Positions 37,136 through 49,400 of a stretch of DNA of 64,000 nt are shown here, piece after piece. The notes beneath the pieces were generated by a model, which did no database searches, was not told the DNA's origin, and worked only from the letters and a program-made list of their open reading frames with translations. This DNA is from Nelumbo lutea (Eukaryota > Streptophyta > Magnoliopsida > Proteales > Nelumbonaceae): the NCBI GenBank assembly GCA_022828595.1, contig JAKGHH010000006.1:9362633-9426632 (forward strand), in the 5' to 3' direction. The translations under genes and the position numbers were made by a program. Position 1 is the stretch's first letter. Every line of letters begins with the position of its first letter.

Positions 37136-37760
37136 AGTTTCTTTCTCTATCTCCCTCACACTCTTTCACTCACAATCATATTTATCTGCTCAACGACTAT
37201 GTGATTTGAAAATAAATAAAAATGGTTTTTGATTTCTGTATTTATGTTCTCTATATCAATTTCTCTCATTCTTTCTCTACCTATCGTTCTCCCTCAATCT
37301 CTCTCATTCTCTTTCTCGGCCGATCTTTCATTCTCCCTTAATTTCTATCGTTCTTTCTCTATTTATCTCTCTCTCTCTCTCTCTCGTTTTTTTTTTAATT
37401 TTCTTACACACTTATATGGTATTAATCAAATCGTATAAAAGAACATGAGACTAACTTGGTATGGTTAAAAAATTATTACATTAATTTGATAAAATTTCAC
37501 AAGAAGCTCTTGGTTATGAAATTTACATCAACTAGAGAACGATAGAGATTGAGGCAGAAGGAGATATTGACCAAGAGAGAGAGAGAGTGAGGGAGAAGAA
37601 TGAGAAATATTAAGGGTATAGAGAGAGAGAGGTTTTGATTTAGTTACAGACCAAAGTTGAGAGAATGAGAGAGACAAAGGGAGTAGGAGATCGAGAGATG
37701 AATGTGAGAATGAGAGAGAAGGGAGGGAGATCGAGAGACAGAGGGAGTGGGAGAGAAACC
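37129..37760. repeat. CT-rich / GA-rich foldback
   Basis: 37,129-37,395 is almost entirely pyrimidine with ctctct runs. 37,530-37,760 is almost entirely purine with gagaga runs. Parts are reverse complements (cctcaatctctctcattctc against gagaatgagagagacaaagg-like text). About 135 bp of ordinary sequence separates the arms. Confidence 0.75.
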
Positions 37761-38089
37761 GCAATCCTATTTTTGGTATATGTTTTTTTGCTGTGTCCAA
37801 CATGAACTAAGAGTCCCATGTTAACAACAACCACATAAGCCTCCGATGACATGGCATGGGTTTTTATAATTTGAAATGTAGAGCCAATTGTTAGAGATTT
37901 ATCGGTTTCTGGACTAACCTATAACTTAATTTTAAATGTAGAACTGACTTTGACTATAGTTTTCCCTTTAAATTGTATATTTCATTTACATTATATACAA
38001 TGTTTTTTACTTCACACTTAATTTTTGTTTGTCTATGGTATCATTTGACTCAGACCACTAACCCACCTTCTAAAAAAATTATTTGATTT

Positions 38090-38850
38090 CTAGGTTGATT
38101 TTGAATTTGATTTCTAGGTAGATTTTGAATTTGACATTCCATTTTCATCACTAATAAAAATACTTTTTACATTTTATAATTATTTATTATTTATTAATCC
38201 ATTTGACCCCAAATGGTTGAATTGCTTACCCACCAAGACGGAAGAAAATGTTTTAATTTCAAATTAAATTTCAAAATATTTATTTTTATACTATTAAAAT
38301 TAATATTTTGGATTTAATTGCAAGAATTTAATGATGAGAAAGATATATCTTAAATATGGGATTTAATGAGAGAGAATAGGAAACTATTTTTATTTCCAAT
38401 TGGTTTTAAATTTTACATTCCATTTCCATCATTAATAAAAATATTTCTTATTTATCATACTTATTATTGTTTAATATGTATGTTAATTTTTTTTCCAATT
38501 TTTTCAATTTATATATATTTTTTCATTTTATCTTATTTATCATACTTACTATTGTTTAATATGGATTAACCCATTTGACCCAAAATGATTTAATTTCTTA
38601 CCACCACCTAGATGAAAATACTATTTTTTCTAGGTAGATTTTAAAAGTATAAGTGTTTATGTTTTTGGAACTATTAATTTATTATGTATAGATTTAATTA
38701 ATAGAACTCAATGATGAGAAGAAACAAAAATGACTTAAATATATGATTGAATGGACATGAATGCAAGTTAATAGCTTAAATGTTGGATTTTATGAGAGAG
38801 AATTGAATGCATTTAATATATTTAAATTACCTATTTTCAACTCATTAAAT
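38090..38850. repeat. Two diverged direct repeats
   Basis: Blocks such as acattccatttncatca-taataaaaat, catttgacccnaaatg and atttaatgagagagaat occur once in 38,130-38,380 and again in 38,410-38,810. Confidence 0.65.
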
Positions 38851-39044
38851 ATAAAAAACCGATTACCTTATTTATTCTTATTTTTTTATCAATAAATTTA
38901 AATATAGAGGGGTAAATTTTGTCCTTAGAAATTCCTCAGAAATATTCTTGAGGCCATTCATGAGTAGTATAGATTTGCTTTTTTCTGTTTGAAAGGACTA
39001 AGGATCAAAGTGGGTTTTTGTGATTGGAGCTGAATTTAGGGGCA

Positions 39045-39205
39045 ACAATTTTTAACCCAACCCGCTCAACCCGCCCAACCCACCCATTTATTGGGTTGTA
39101 ATTTTAATACTGGGTTCTTAGCAGGTGGATCGACCTAATAACAAAATTTTAAATGGGTTGGGCGGGTTGGGTCATGGGTATCCAATGGATATCCGTCAAT
39201 TATGA
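39045..39205. repeat. aaccc/gggtt-rich MITE-like repeat
   Basis: Begins taggggcaacaattttta followed by acccaacccgctcaacccg; toward the end it reads gggttgggcgggttggg. It resembles plant MITEs with gggcgggttggg cores. A related end is at 42,480-42,640. Exact borders are uncertain. Confidence 0.6.
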
Positions 39206-39777
39206 TCCGTTTGATCGCCGTTTGGTTGCTGAGAAAGTATGTATAAGAAGAGAAGAATCTTTAAACAATATATTATTTTCCAGGTGTTTGTTTTGAAGGA
39301 AGAAATGGGATGGGAAGAGAAAGATCTGAGACCCGAGTGAGAAAGGAAAACAAAAGTCATTCGTGAGAAAATACTGTCGAGAGCGCCAACCCAGAGTGTC
39401 ATCTTCTCCTCACACGCCGTCCAATTGTTATCTCGCCGGCGCCATCTCCGACGATTTTTTCAAAGGCAAGCTAAGATTTTGCATCCTCTGGCGATTTGCG
39501 TTCATTTTTTAACCATTTTTGTCTTCTTTGAGCTCCCCCTTCAAATCTCACCGTTGTCTACCTTCATCCCTGCTCGTCCAGACCAATTTTCATCGCCAGA
39601 AAACGGCTGATCTACCGTTCAAGGCGTTGTTCTTCCATATCTACAGCCATTTGCGTTATTTTAACGTTGGAGCTCCAGATCTGGCTTCCGGCGTTTGCCT
39701 CTTCCAGATCTGGCGTTTTATTTTTGATTTGTTTCAGGTCATCTCAAGCAAACCAAGTAGGGGATTTTTAGCCTGAG
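39206..39777 (+). other. Possible 5' UTR exon of VPS52
   Basis: 39,360-39,777 is relatively GC-rich and lacks repeats. It contains many ctc/tct stretches typical of plant 5' leaders and ends at a plausible donor (gcctgaggtacac). It lies 3.6 kb upstream of the VPS52 ATG, before which good acceptor sites occur (ttgactag, acttgcag, 43,336-43,358). The 61-codon and 85-codon open frames here match no known protein. The link to VPS52 is inference from position only. Confidence 0.35.
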
Positions 39778-41640
39778 GTACACATACCCTGTATATGTTG
39801 ATCGTATAATCTCTCTTTCATTTTTCCCATGTGTTGATCGATAGAAGTCTACTTTCCATTGTCATTTTTTGTTTCGTTTTTACATTCATATGATTATCTG
39901 TCTCTGGATCAGAACAAATGTTGAATAAACATCAGTCACCATGGGTTGCTGTGTTCATGTTTTTTTTTTTTTTTGTTTTCATTTTTCTTTTGAAGTTGTC
40001 ATACCAAAAAAATTAAAAACACCTTCTTGAAATGTATTTTTGCATTAACATTACCTGTCTGCTTCCTCAGTATAGAATACACTGTGAAAAATAAAATGCA
40101 CAGGCCAAGATCGATTCCCACAGAAGTTAAAAGAGCAGAGAGTCAGAGACAATCATTACTTCAATTTGTTATCAAAAGGAGGTCAGAACAGAGTATCTTC
40201 CTATTCTTAAATGCCCAAATTCAACTTTTAAAAGATGAAGACCTGTAGAAAAAGAGGGGAATGTTGTTCGAAGCAAATCACTTAATTGTTGGAAAGCAAG
40301 TAAAAATAATTTTAATGTAAGAATCCCCAAAACAGACAAGGAGCTACTAGGGAACAATTATTTTGATGGGTGGATAGTGAAACTAGTAACTTCATGCTAA
40401 AACATTTTTTTTTTGTTTAATTTTTTTTTTTCTGTCAATTCTGTCTCTGTTAAACCTGTAACTTCATACTACAACCCTCAAAGCTCCAAGGATAGGTTCC
40501 AGATTACATGGATCAATTGTAAGATCCAAAAAGAAATCCTTCAAAGTTCCAAGGGTAGGTTCTGGTTGGGCCAGAAATAACAGCCCTCAAAGCTCACAAA
40601 AAAAGAGCCAAGAAAAATAGATTATTCAGGTCAAAACATCTGTTACAGATGAGCAGATCTCCTTTGCTTGTTTCTTATCTGATTAGCATAAAAGTAAACA
40701 AAAGAATATAAATAAGTTTTAAATACAATCTCATGGAATATGACAAGTAATTGGGTGACTGATCATGATTTTGTCTTATGATCAGAACTTGGGGTGAATT
40801 TAAACTTTTGCTCATTTCTTCCCTTCTGTTCTGAGATGGATACCATGGAACCCGACATGTATAGTGGGCCATCTCTTCCTTTGTATTGCTTTATGTATAG
40901 CATTTTTTAATTATGACTGTGCTTTATGGGTAGCATTTTAGTTATGTCTTTTTGTGCAATAGTATCTTAGAGAACTCCATAGACTAGTGGCTATCCATAG
41001 CATAGGGTCTTGGGCTAGTTTTGACTATTGAAATGAGTTATTTACATGAAGAAGGCTTGGGTTACCGAGCTGTATTGATTTTTGCAAAACAGAGGGATTC
41101 ATGGGTGTTTTCTTGATTAAGGCCTTCATGAGTTTAATTTGTGATGCCCATTCCAAGCGAAGATAGAATGGGTCATGTTGATCTGTGCATGGTGTCCTAT
41201 AGGTCTTTACAACCCAGATCCCCTATTCTATAGTTCATTAAAGAATAGGCTGGTTTGACGGAACCGTTTATATTAACTATTACAAGTAAGCTATATATTT
41301 AATATATAGAACTATAGGAGCTTTTAATTGTGCAATGTTAGCACGACACGTGGTAATATTAAAATACTATTGTGCCATGTCATCCAATAAACAAGTCTTG
41401 TATTGTGGAATTGGAGATTGCATGGGTTTGTCAAAGTGGAATGGATCCAACCATCCTGCAAAGTTTTCTCAGCAACCAAACACTGGAAGCAGATTTGGTA
41501 GGATAATTGGTCTCAACAACCAAACACAAGTGACAGGATTGAGAAAAAAAAAATCCCTTCTCATCCCATCCTTTCTCATCCCATCCCATCCCATCTCATC
41601 TCAGCCTTTCTCAGAAACCAAATGGATCATTAAGGATTCT
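39778..41640. other. Unassigned stretch upstream of VPS52
   Basis: A short exon-like block near 40,074-40,330 lacks a recognisable product. The tttggttgctgagaaa motif occurs at 39,220 (plus) and inverted at about 41,470 and 41,617, possibly marking the ends of a non-autonomous transposon. ccatc repeats at 41,564-41,600. Confidence 0.35.
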
Positions 41641-41705
41641 AGTTTTTCATCATTTGTTTATATCTTGGAGAGAAATCTTGACAAATTTCTCTTCCTCTAC
41701 GAGCG

Positions 41706-41842
41706 GCAAGTCTCCTCCTCTACAACTCTGAAATCTGAGGGCAACAAGTCTCCTCCTCTACAACTTTCAGATCTGAGGGCGATAAGTCTCCTCCTCTACA
41801 TATTTGAGATCTGAGGGCGACAAGTCTCCTCCTCTACTAATC
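41706..41842. repeat. 38-bp minisatellite
   Basis: The core aagtctcctcctctac recurs at 41,708, 41,746, 41,784 and 41,822, exactly 38 bp apart. The following agatctgagggcgaca part is also conserved. It is followed by a CT run at 41,842-41,862. Confidence 0.92.
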
Positions 41843-42119
41843 TCTCTCTCTCTCTCTCTCTGGACCAGAACCCTAATCTAATGGCAATAGTATCAGTTTG
41901 GAAGAAGATTGATTGTTGGAGGAAGAGAAACCATCATTTGAGTTAGGGTTTTTTCTTGGATTGCCTCCGTTCAACTGTTTTTTTTTTTGAGGGAAGTGGT
42001 TCATTGGAATATGGAATCAATGGTATTAATGTGTGTGTGCAATGGGGCTACTGTTATTGTTTGCTAGATATCTAAACGACAAGTATCCTTATATACGATG
42101 AGAGGCATTTTTCCCAACG

Positions 42120-42480
42120 GTGGTTTTTCTACAAATTTTTGTAACTTTTCCAGTAGCTACTTATATTGTCTGTAATTTCTATTATATTTCTTCACTCTCT
42201 ATGTTTTTCTATGATTTTTTATATCATTCTTGAATTTCTGTTCCTTTTTTTGCAATTTCTAGTTTTTCTTTGTTTTTTGTAATTTCTGTTATTTTTCTTC
42301 ATTTTCTCTATAATTTTTACTATATAACTATGCAATTTCAGTTTTTTTTGTAATTTTCAGTTTTTTCAATTTTTATGTCATTTCTATTAATTTTATGCAT
42401 TTTTATGTTTTTGTTTAATTTCTATTTTATTTCCTACAATTTCTATTATTTTTGTGTAATTTTCATTATTTTATCTAAAT
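42120..42480. repeat. T-rich low-complexity tract
   Basis: Diverged repetitions of aatttctattatttttgt. No coding sequence. Confidence 0.75.
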
Positions 42481-42632
42481 GGGTTGGGTTGGGTTCAGGT
42501 GGGTTTGGGTTGAACCCAACCCATTTAATTCTATCTAATTGGGTCATTAATGGGTTGGTGGGTTTGATGGGTTGGGTTGAAACTCAACCCAAACCGAATC
42601 CAACCCAACCCGCCCAATTGCCACCTATACTT
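42480..42632. repeat. aaccc/gggtt-rich MITE-like repeat (second copy)
   Basis: Begins gggttgggttgggttcagg and ends cccgcccaattgccaccta. It resembles the copy near 39,045. Confidence 0.6.
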
Positions 42633-43350
42633 ATGATTCACTATTTGTATGAATAGTGATAACTCGGGGAATTGGGCTTAGCAGTGGTTTTTGATTAGCA
42701 AACTAAGACTGTTTCTGTTAGACATAGATCTGGGGTAGTTGACACCTCTCAGATTGTTTTTCCTTTTTTTTGAAACGCAGTTTAAAACTACATACATTGT
42801 TTAAACACATAATGTAAAACAATCCCCACGGACTCCACTCCCTCAAACCTTATCCTCTCCTCTCCTTCTAGACTCCCCCACTACTGCTAAAATCATTAAA
42901 ACTACCAACCAACCCAAATTGAAGACAATCAAAAACAAACAACCATGGCCTCAATACTTCTCTGTTTTCTCCTTCCTTCAGTACCTGTAGTGAGCAGGCT
43001 TGTATGGACCTTCAACGGGGACACTAATGTATGCATCCTGTTCGGGGGTAAGCTTGGTAAGCTTGGCCCCAAGCTTGCCAAGGTGACGAGTGGTGACCTT
43101 CTCGATTGATGAAAAGTTTCCTTTTACTCTTCAAAAAAAGTGCTTTTCCTTTTTGATCTTGGATTGCCCGAATCAGAATTGTCAGCGTCATGCATTTATG
43201 TTTAAATACATTCATCCATACTTCACTTCTGATGCTTTATCTGTTCTTGATTTCCTCTCAGCCTAGGCACAGCCTGCTTCAATTTTATATAGACATTAGA
43301 TGATGTTTTCACTAACAGTTTCTTTTGATTTGACTAGGTCAATTGTTAAA
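42633..43350 (-). repeat. Right member of second inverted repeat pair (interrupted)
   Basis: The reverse complement matches 18,490-18,900 in two blocks, 43,105-43,350 and 42,633-42,762, separated by the SAHH retrocopy. It lies immediately upstream of the VPS52 coding start, so it is probably native upstream or 5' UTR intron sequence. Confidence 0.85.
42763..43102 (-). pseudogene. 5'-truncated retrocopy of S-adenosyl-L-homocysteine hydrolase
   Basis: Minus-strand codons from about 43,098 to the stop at 42,980-42,978 give the very C-terminal ~40 residues of adenosylhomocysteinase, ending [15 protein letters not shown] then [13 protein letters not shown]. About 210 bp of 3' UTR-like sequence follows to an A-run (plus-strand T-run at 42,763-42,771). 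The 5' part of the gene is absent and there is no intron. It interrupts a repeat whose uninterrupted form is at 18,490-18,900. These are signs of L1-mediated reverse transcription with 5' truncation. The first residues (KVTTRH, normally KVAALH) have drifted. Not functional. Confidence 0.85.
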
Positions 43351-43379
43351 ACTTGCAGTGAGTGAGCTGTAAGCTTAAC

Positions 43380-43406
43380 ATGGATGCTTCGGTGAAGAAC
43401 AAAGTT
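43380..43406 (+). CDS. VPS52: VPS52 exon 1 (coding part)
   Basis: ATG plus eight codons (MDASVKNKV), then the donor gtaagc. Ends in phase 0. The N-terminal residues are poorly conserved in the family, so this exon is supported mainly by frame, ATG and splice signals. Confidence 0.7.
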
Positions 43407-46400
43407 GTAAGCCTCAAATTTCTCCTTTTTCATAGTAACTTCTATTATATTAAGACTCATAAAGATCACATTTGTGAAAAAACTCACTAAAACTGAAATA
43501 AATCCCACTGACTCGGCACAGTTGTTTCCACATCAGATTAAGTTTTCTCATTTAAGCCAACTTATTTCCATATACCATTCATAAAGGCACTTCAGTTTCT
43601 TAACTTATTTTTGCATCTAAAATTTGAGAGAGCATACTACACATCCACTAGATTCATGGCCACAATCTGATACCATCTCCCTGACAAAACGGAAGAGAAG
43701 AGCACAATATCTAAATATGCCATCCTTGTTTTTCGGAATGTTGTTACTATGATAAGTTTTAATTGGCTCACTATTCTTGACTATACTATGCTTTCCTAGC
43801 TTTCTAGTGTCTATAAATGATCTATTTTATGATATATCAACCTAAAAGAAAATTAACATTTATTGCAGAGTGACTCCTATAATGAAACACTTGACATACC
43901 AAGATCTGGATTTGATTTGGGAGTATTTGTTGGTGATTTGGCTTTTGAGGAGGATGCAAGCAGGTATTTCCTTGTGGTTTTCACAAAGTATATATGAGAA
44001 AATTGGCTTTGGCTCTCCCTATCCCAAATACTGTAACATTATGAAATTCTATGCATGTTCTTTGCATATGAGAATGCTTTTATAGTGAGAATGCAAGCAG
44101 ATTTCTCTCCTAGTGGTCTTGAAAACGTCCATATAAGAAAAATTGAGTCTCCCAGTCCTAAATACTGTATCCTTGTGTAACTTTGATGTAAATCCCATCT
44201 GCAATAATTTGGAACAAAACGAAAAATAGAAAAGAAGAAGAAGAAGATTGAAGAAGATGAAAGAGAGAAGCAATGGAGAAAGAAGATGAAAGAAAGGGAA
44301 GGAAGAGAGAATGTTGAACCTCTCTCCAGCCACCACAGTTGTGCTTTATTCTTTGATTGTTAAAATGGAATAATTACATGAATACATTCATAAAAAATAT
44401 AATTACATGAATACCCTTAGTAGGGAGGCCAGCACTAGAAACTACTATAAAAGAGATCAGGATGGTGTCTCTCCCCAAACTGGTGCTACCTATGTGAATC
44501 TAATGGTGAAACTGCTTATCATGTTTGTATCTCTTGCCATTTTGCTTGCTGTATTTGGGATTGGTTTTTCTCACTCTTTGAGTGCAGGTGGAACACTCCA
44601 GGAAGTTTGGACAGGTTGTTTGACCCTTCTACTTTTAGGTGGCCGAAAAAGAGAGGGAGAGTAATGTATGAGAATAAAGCCACCACAGTTGTGCTTTATT
44701 CTTTGATTGTTAAAATGGAATAATTACATGAATACATTCATAAAAAATATAATTACATGAATACCCTTAGTAGGGAGGCCAGCACTAGAAACTACTATAA
44801 AAGAGATCAGGATGGTGTCTCTCCCCAAACTGGTGCTACCTATGTGAATCTAATGGTGAAACTGCTTATCATGTTTGTATCTCTTGCCATTTTGCTTGCT
44901 GTATTTGGGATTGGTTTTTCTCACTCTTTGAGTGCAGGTGGAGCACTCCAGGAAGTTTGGACAGGTTGTTTGACCCTTCTACTTTTAGGTGGCCGAAAAA
45001 GAGAGGGAGAGTAATGTGGAGATGTATGAGGGCAACAATCAAATGGACCATTTGGGAGGAAAGAAACCTGAGAATCTTTGAGGAAAAGAAAAGAAGCAAG
45101 GAAGCTGTGATAGAAGGGGCTATGGTAAGGGTGTACATTGGGTTAAGACTTTATGTCTGTTTTCAGACTTTAGTCATGATGACTTAACTAGGAACTGGAA
45201 GGTAATAGCAGATTCTTCTCATTCAAAGAGGAAACTGATAAAATCATGGGATCCACCGGTGAATCACTTCCTTAAACTAAATTTTGATGAAAGCAGTTTG
45301 GGTAATCCGGGGCCCTTTGGAATAGGAGGGGTGGTAAGAGATGACAGTGGAACAATTTTGGGATTATATTCCTGCCCTCTTAGTCCAGTGGACTCCATAA
45401 CAACAGAATGGAATGCTATGGCATTTGGGATACAAAAAGCTGTTGAAATAGGAGTCCATAAATTGATAATAGAAGGAGATTCAAAGGGTAATCATCAGCG
45501 GATGAAACAGCCTGAAAAACCCCCATGGTACTTCCAAAATGAGATAAAAAAGTCAGAAGATTGCTAAGTAATAGGCAAGTGGAATTTCAGTGGGTCCCAA
45601 GGTTGGCTAATAACATTGCAGATCAACTTTCTAAACAAGGGGTTAACAGGGCACGGGGCTTTTGGGCTCAATTATAATGTTTTAGTCATTCTTACTGTTG
45701 TGTTTTCTTGTTGCTTTTTTGTGTAATGGGGTAGCTGAGGCTGCCCAATCTTTTCTCTCCTAATTAATAAAATATTTCTTGGTACTTATAAAAAAAACAA
45801 GGAAATGGTGCAAATTTGGCTCAGGGGAGGGGATCTTTTAATTGAATCCTATGATAAGAGTCATTGACATGCAATAGTTTTCCCAATGGGGAAGAGAATG
45901 GAAGGATGCAGAACTCTACAAGAAGTTGGGGAGTGCCTATGAGCAGATCTCAGTGACACTAAAAATTCAGGAATGTAAATATTAATGGTGACAGGTGGTC
46001 CATTGCTAGGGGGGTTGGTAAATGCAATGGCCCAAATTAAAAGTCCTGACCCATGCAGAATTTGGAGGGAGGCAATGGCTTCAAAGTCCTGATCTGTATT
46101 TGGTTTGTCAACTTGACAACCATCATGTTGAGCTGTATTGCTTCTTTTTAAATTTAATAAAATTTCCTTTTTATCCTTAAAAAATGATGGGAGGTGGTGT
46201 GTAAGGAGGGAGGTCTGGGTATTGGGAACATAAGGAATAGGAACATGGTACTACTAGGGAAATGACTGTGGAGATTCTTAGTGAAGAAAGAAAAGCTTTG
46301 GGTTATGATAATGGGAAATATTCATGAGGTTGCAGACAATGGATGTGACTTTGGGATTCTGGTATGGACTACAAGAGCATCTCCCTGAAAAGCTATTCAA

Positions 46401-49400
46401 GCTATTTTGCCCTTGTTCTCTCCCTGGATCAGGTATTACTTGCACTCAGGCAATCTCATTAAATTTTAGGAACATGTTTGGGTTGGGGATTTTCCTTCAA
46501 AAGACCAATTTCCAGCCCTTTTCGCTATCTCTACCCTTAAAAATGAACTAGTTTCCACCTTTCTTGTTCCTTCTAACTCAACTTTTGAGTTCAGCTGGAA
46601 CTTGGGCTTGAGAAAAGACATCAGGGACATAGAGTTAGACTGAACTTTAACTATACTATCAGTAGAGATCACTATTTGCTGATTTGGCCAAGCTTCTTGT
46701 GAAAGAAAGAGGAGGAAGATGAAGATTTCAGCAGTAGAGAGGGAAGGAGAAGAAAAGAGTAGGAGGTCAACTAGGATTATGAGAAACTTAACCCTAGCCG
46801 CCAGCCCCTTATTATATTTATATTTAACTTAAAGATGAGATATTACAAAGATGCCCTTAGTAGGGCGGCTACTAAAATTGAATAGTCACAACTTTTAAAA
46901 ATAAAAAACTAATGGGCCTAAGGCCCAACAACTTCCTAATTAAATAAAATAAAACTAAAGACAAACCGGGCCACTCAACAAAACAAACCGGGTCACTCAA
47001 CACTCCCCCTCAAGTTGGGAGTAAATGTCACACATTCCCAACTTGCGTAGATCATGCTCCAGCTTGTTCTTTGCAACACCCTTTATGAGAACATCAGCGA
47101 GTTGCAGATCAAAAGCAATGTATGGAAGACAGACTTCTCCAGAAGCTACAATTTCTCTGATAAAATGTCTATCCACTTCAGTGTGCTTAGTTCGGTCATG
47201 CTGGACTGGGTTATGGGCAATGTTAATTGCTGCCTGGTTATCACAGTATAGCATCATTGGTTCTTCTGCTTGTACACCAATTTCTTCTAACAGAGAACGG
47301 ATCCAGAGAAGTTCTGAAACTCCGTGCGCCATGGCCCTATATTCGGCTTCAGCACTTGATCTTGCCACCACTATTTGTTTCTTACTCTTCCATGAGACTA
47401 GGTTACCCCCAACCAGGGTGCACACTCCTGAAGTTGATCTTCTGTCATCAAGGCATCCTGCCCAATCGGCATCTGTGTAAGCCTCTAGTTTCAACTGTCC
47501 ATGATTAGTAAACAATATGCCTTTGCCTGGGTGTCCCTTCATACAAGCAAGGATCCTGTTAATTGCCTCCCAATGCTGGACTCGTGGGGCATGCATGTAT
47601 TGATTTACTACACTCATTGCATAGGAGATGTATGGTCTTGTCATACACAAGTATAGCAGCCGACCCACAAGTCTCTGATATCTCTCAAGGTCCTTTACTG
47701 GTTCACCTTCTGTTGCACTGATTTTATGGTTCTGATCAATAGGGGTGCTAATTGCCTTTGTTCCAAGCTTCCCTGTCTCTTGAAGAAGGTCCAAGACATA
47801 TTTCCTTTGAGAGATAAAAATTCCATGTTTCGATCTTGCAACTTCAATGCCTAAGAAGTATCTTAGTTCTCCAAGATCCTTAATTTCAAATTCCTTATGT
47901 AGGTTCCTCTTCAGACTATCAATCTCACTCAAATCATTCCCAGTGACAACAATATCATCCACATAAACAATTAGGACTGACACCAAAGATCCCCTGCGCT
48001 TCACAAACAAAGTGTGATCGGATTGAGTTTGAGTGTAGCCAAAATCAATCAAGGCCTTTCTGAATCTGTCAAACCATGCTCTGGAAGATTGTTTCAAGCC
48101 ATATAGTGACTTCTTAAGCCTACATACCTTTCTTTTTTCAGTATCATTGTAAAAACCAGTAGGAAGATCCATATACACTTCTTCTTGCAGATCCCCATTT
48201 AGGAAAGCATTCTTCACATCCAGTTGAAACAAGGGCAAAGAGTATGAGGCAGCAAGGGAAAGGAGTATCTGAACGGAGGTCACCTTTGCAACTGGCACAA
48301 AAGTCTCTAAATAATCAATGCCATAGGTTTGTGTGTACCCTTTTGCGACAAGTCTTGCCTTGTACTTCTCTATACTTCCATCTGCCTTATATTTTATTGT
48401 GTAAACCCATCTGCATCCAAATGTCTCATTGCCTTCTGGTAGGTGCACAATGTCCTATGTCTGATTCTTAATTAAAGCTTCCATCTCTTCCTACATAGCT
48501 GTCTTCCACTCAGGTTTGGAGAGAGCCTCACTAACACCCTTGGGTATAGACACTGAATCAAGAGAAGAGAGAAAAGCATGGTAGGAAAGAGAAAGTCCAC
48601 TGTAGGATAAGTACTGTGAAATACAATGAGCAGTACACTTTCTCTTCCCTTTTCTAAGAGCGATATGGAGATCAAGGTTATCTGTAACAGAGTTAGTAGG
48701 ATCAATGGGAACTGAAATAGTAGCGGGATCAAGAGGAGTACTTGAATCCATATTAGCCGAATCTGGAGTCTCCAAGGGATCGATAGGAAGTGATGTGAGT
48801 TCTGCTGTAGTGGAATCAACCACCTTGTGAAGTCTCTGTCGTGAGTAATGCTGAGAGACAACGCAAAGGAGGTGGCAAGGTAGGTGGCATCGGGTGGTGG
48901 TCAAGCACAGGAGGTGACATAGGGACTGGAACTGGGAGAGGGATAGATTGCTGACTTACTTCCCCAAAACACTCCCCCTGAGAAGGATTCTGTGAGAAGA
49001 AGTACGTGGATTCAAAAAAGGTGACATCCATGGTAACATATCGGTTCCCAGAGACTGGATCATAGCAGCGGTACCCTTTCTGATTCTCTGCGTATCCAAG
49101 GAAGACACACTTCTTTGGCTTGGGATCAAGCTTCGAGCGGTGAGGACGAAGGATGTGTGCAAAGCAGACACACCCAAACACCCTGAGAGGAATATGAAAC
49201 ATCTCCCCCTGAGGAAAAAGAAGGCTGAATGGAGTGCTGAATCCAAGTATACGAGAAGGCACCTTGTTAATCAGATATACTCCTGTGAGAACTGCATCAC
49301 CCCAAAACCGAACCGGAACTGTAGATGTGATCATCATGCTTCTTGTAGTCTCAACAATGTATCTGTTCTTCCTTTCTGCAACACCATTCTGTTGTGGACT

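Noticed and set aside
39045..42632. The two aaccc-rich repeats as the two ends of one 3.6-kb transposon
   Set aside because: Each block has both gggtt and aaccc parts and could be a separate short MITE; no shared target duplication was found.
47025..47508. Plus-strand open frames of 93 and 151 codons
   Set aside because: They are antisense shadows of the copia RT/RNase H block and contain no recognisable domain.
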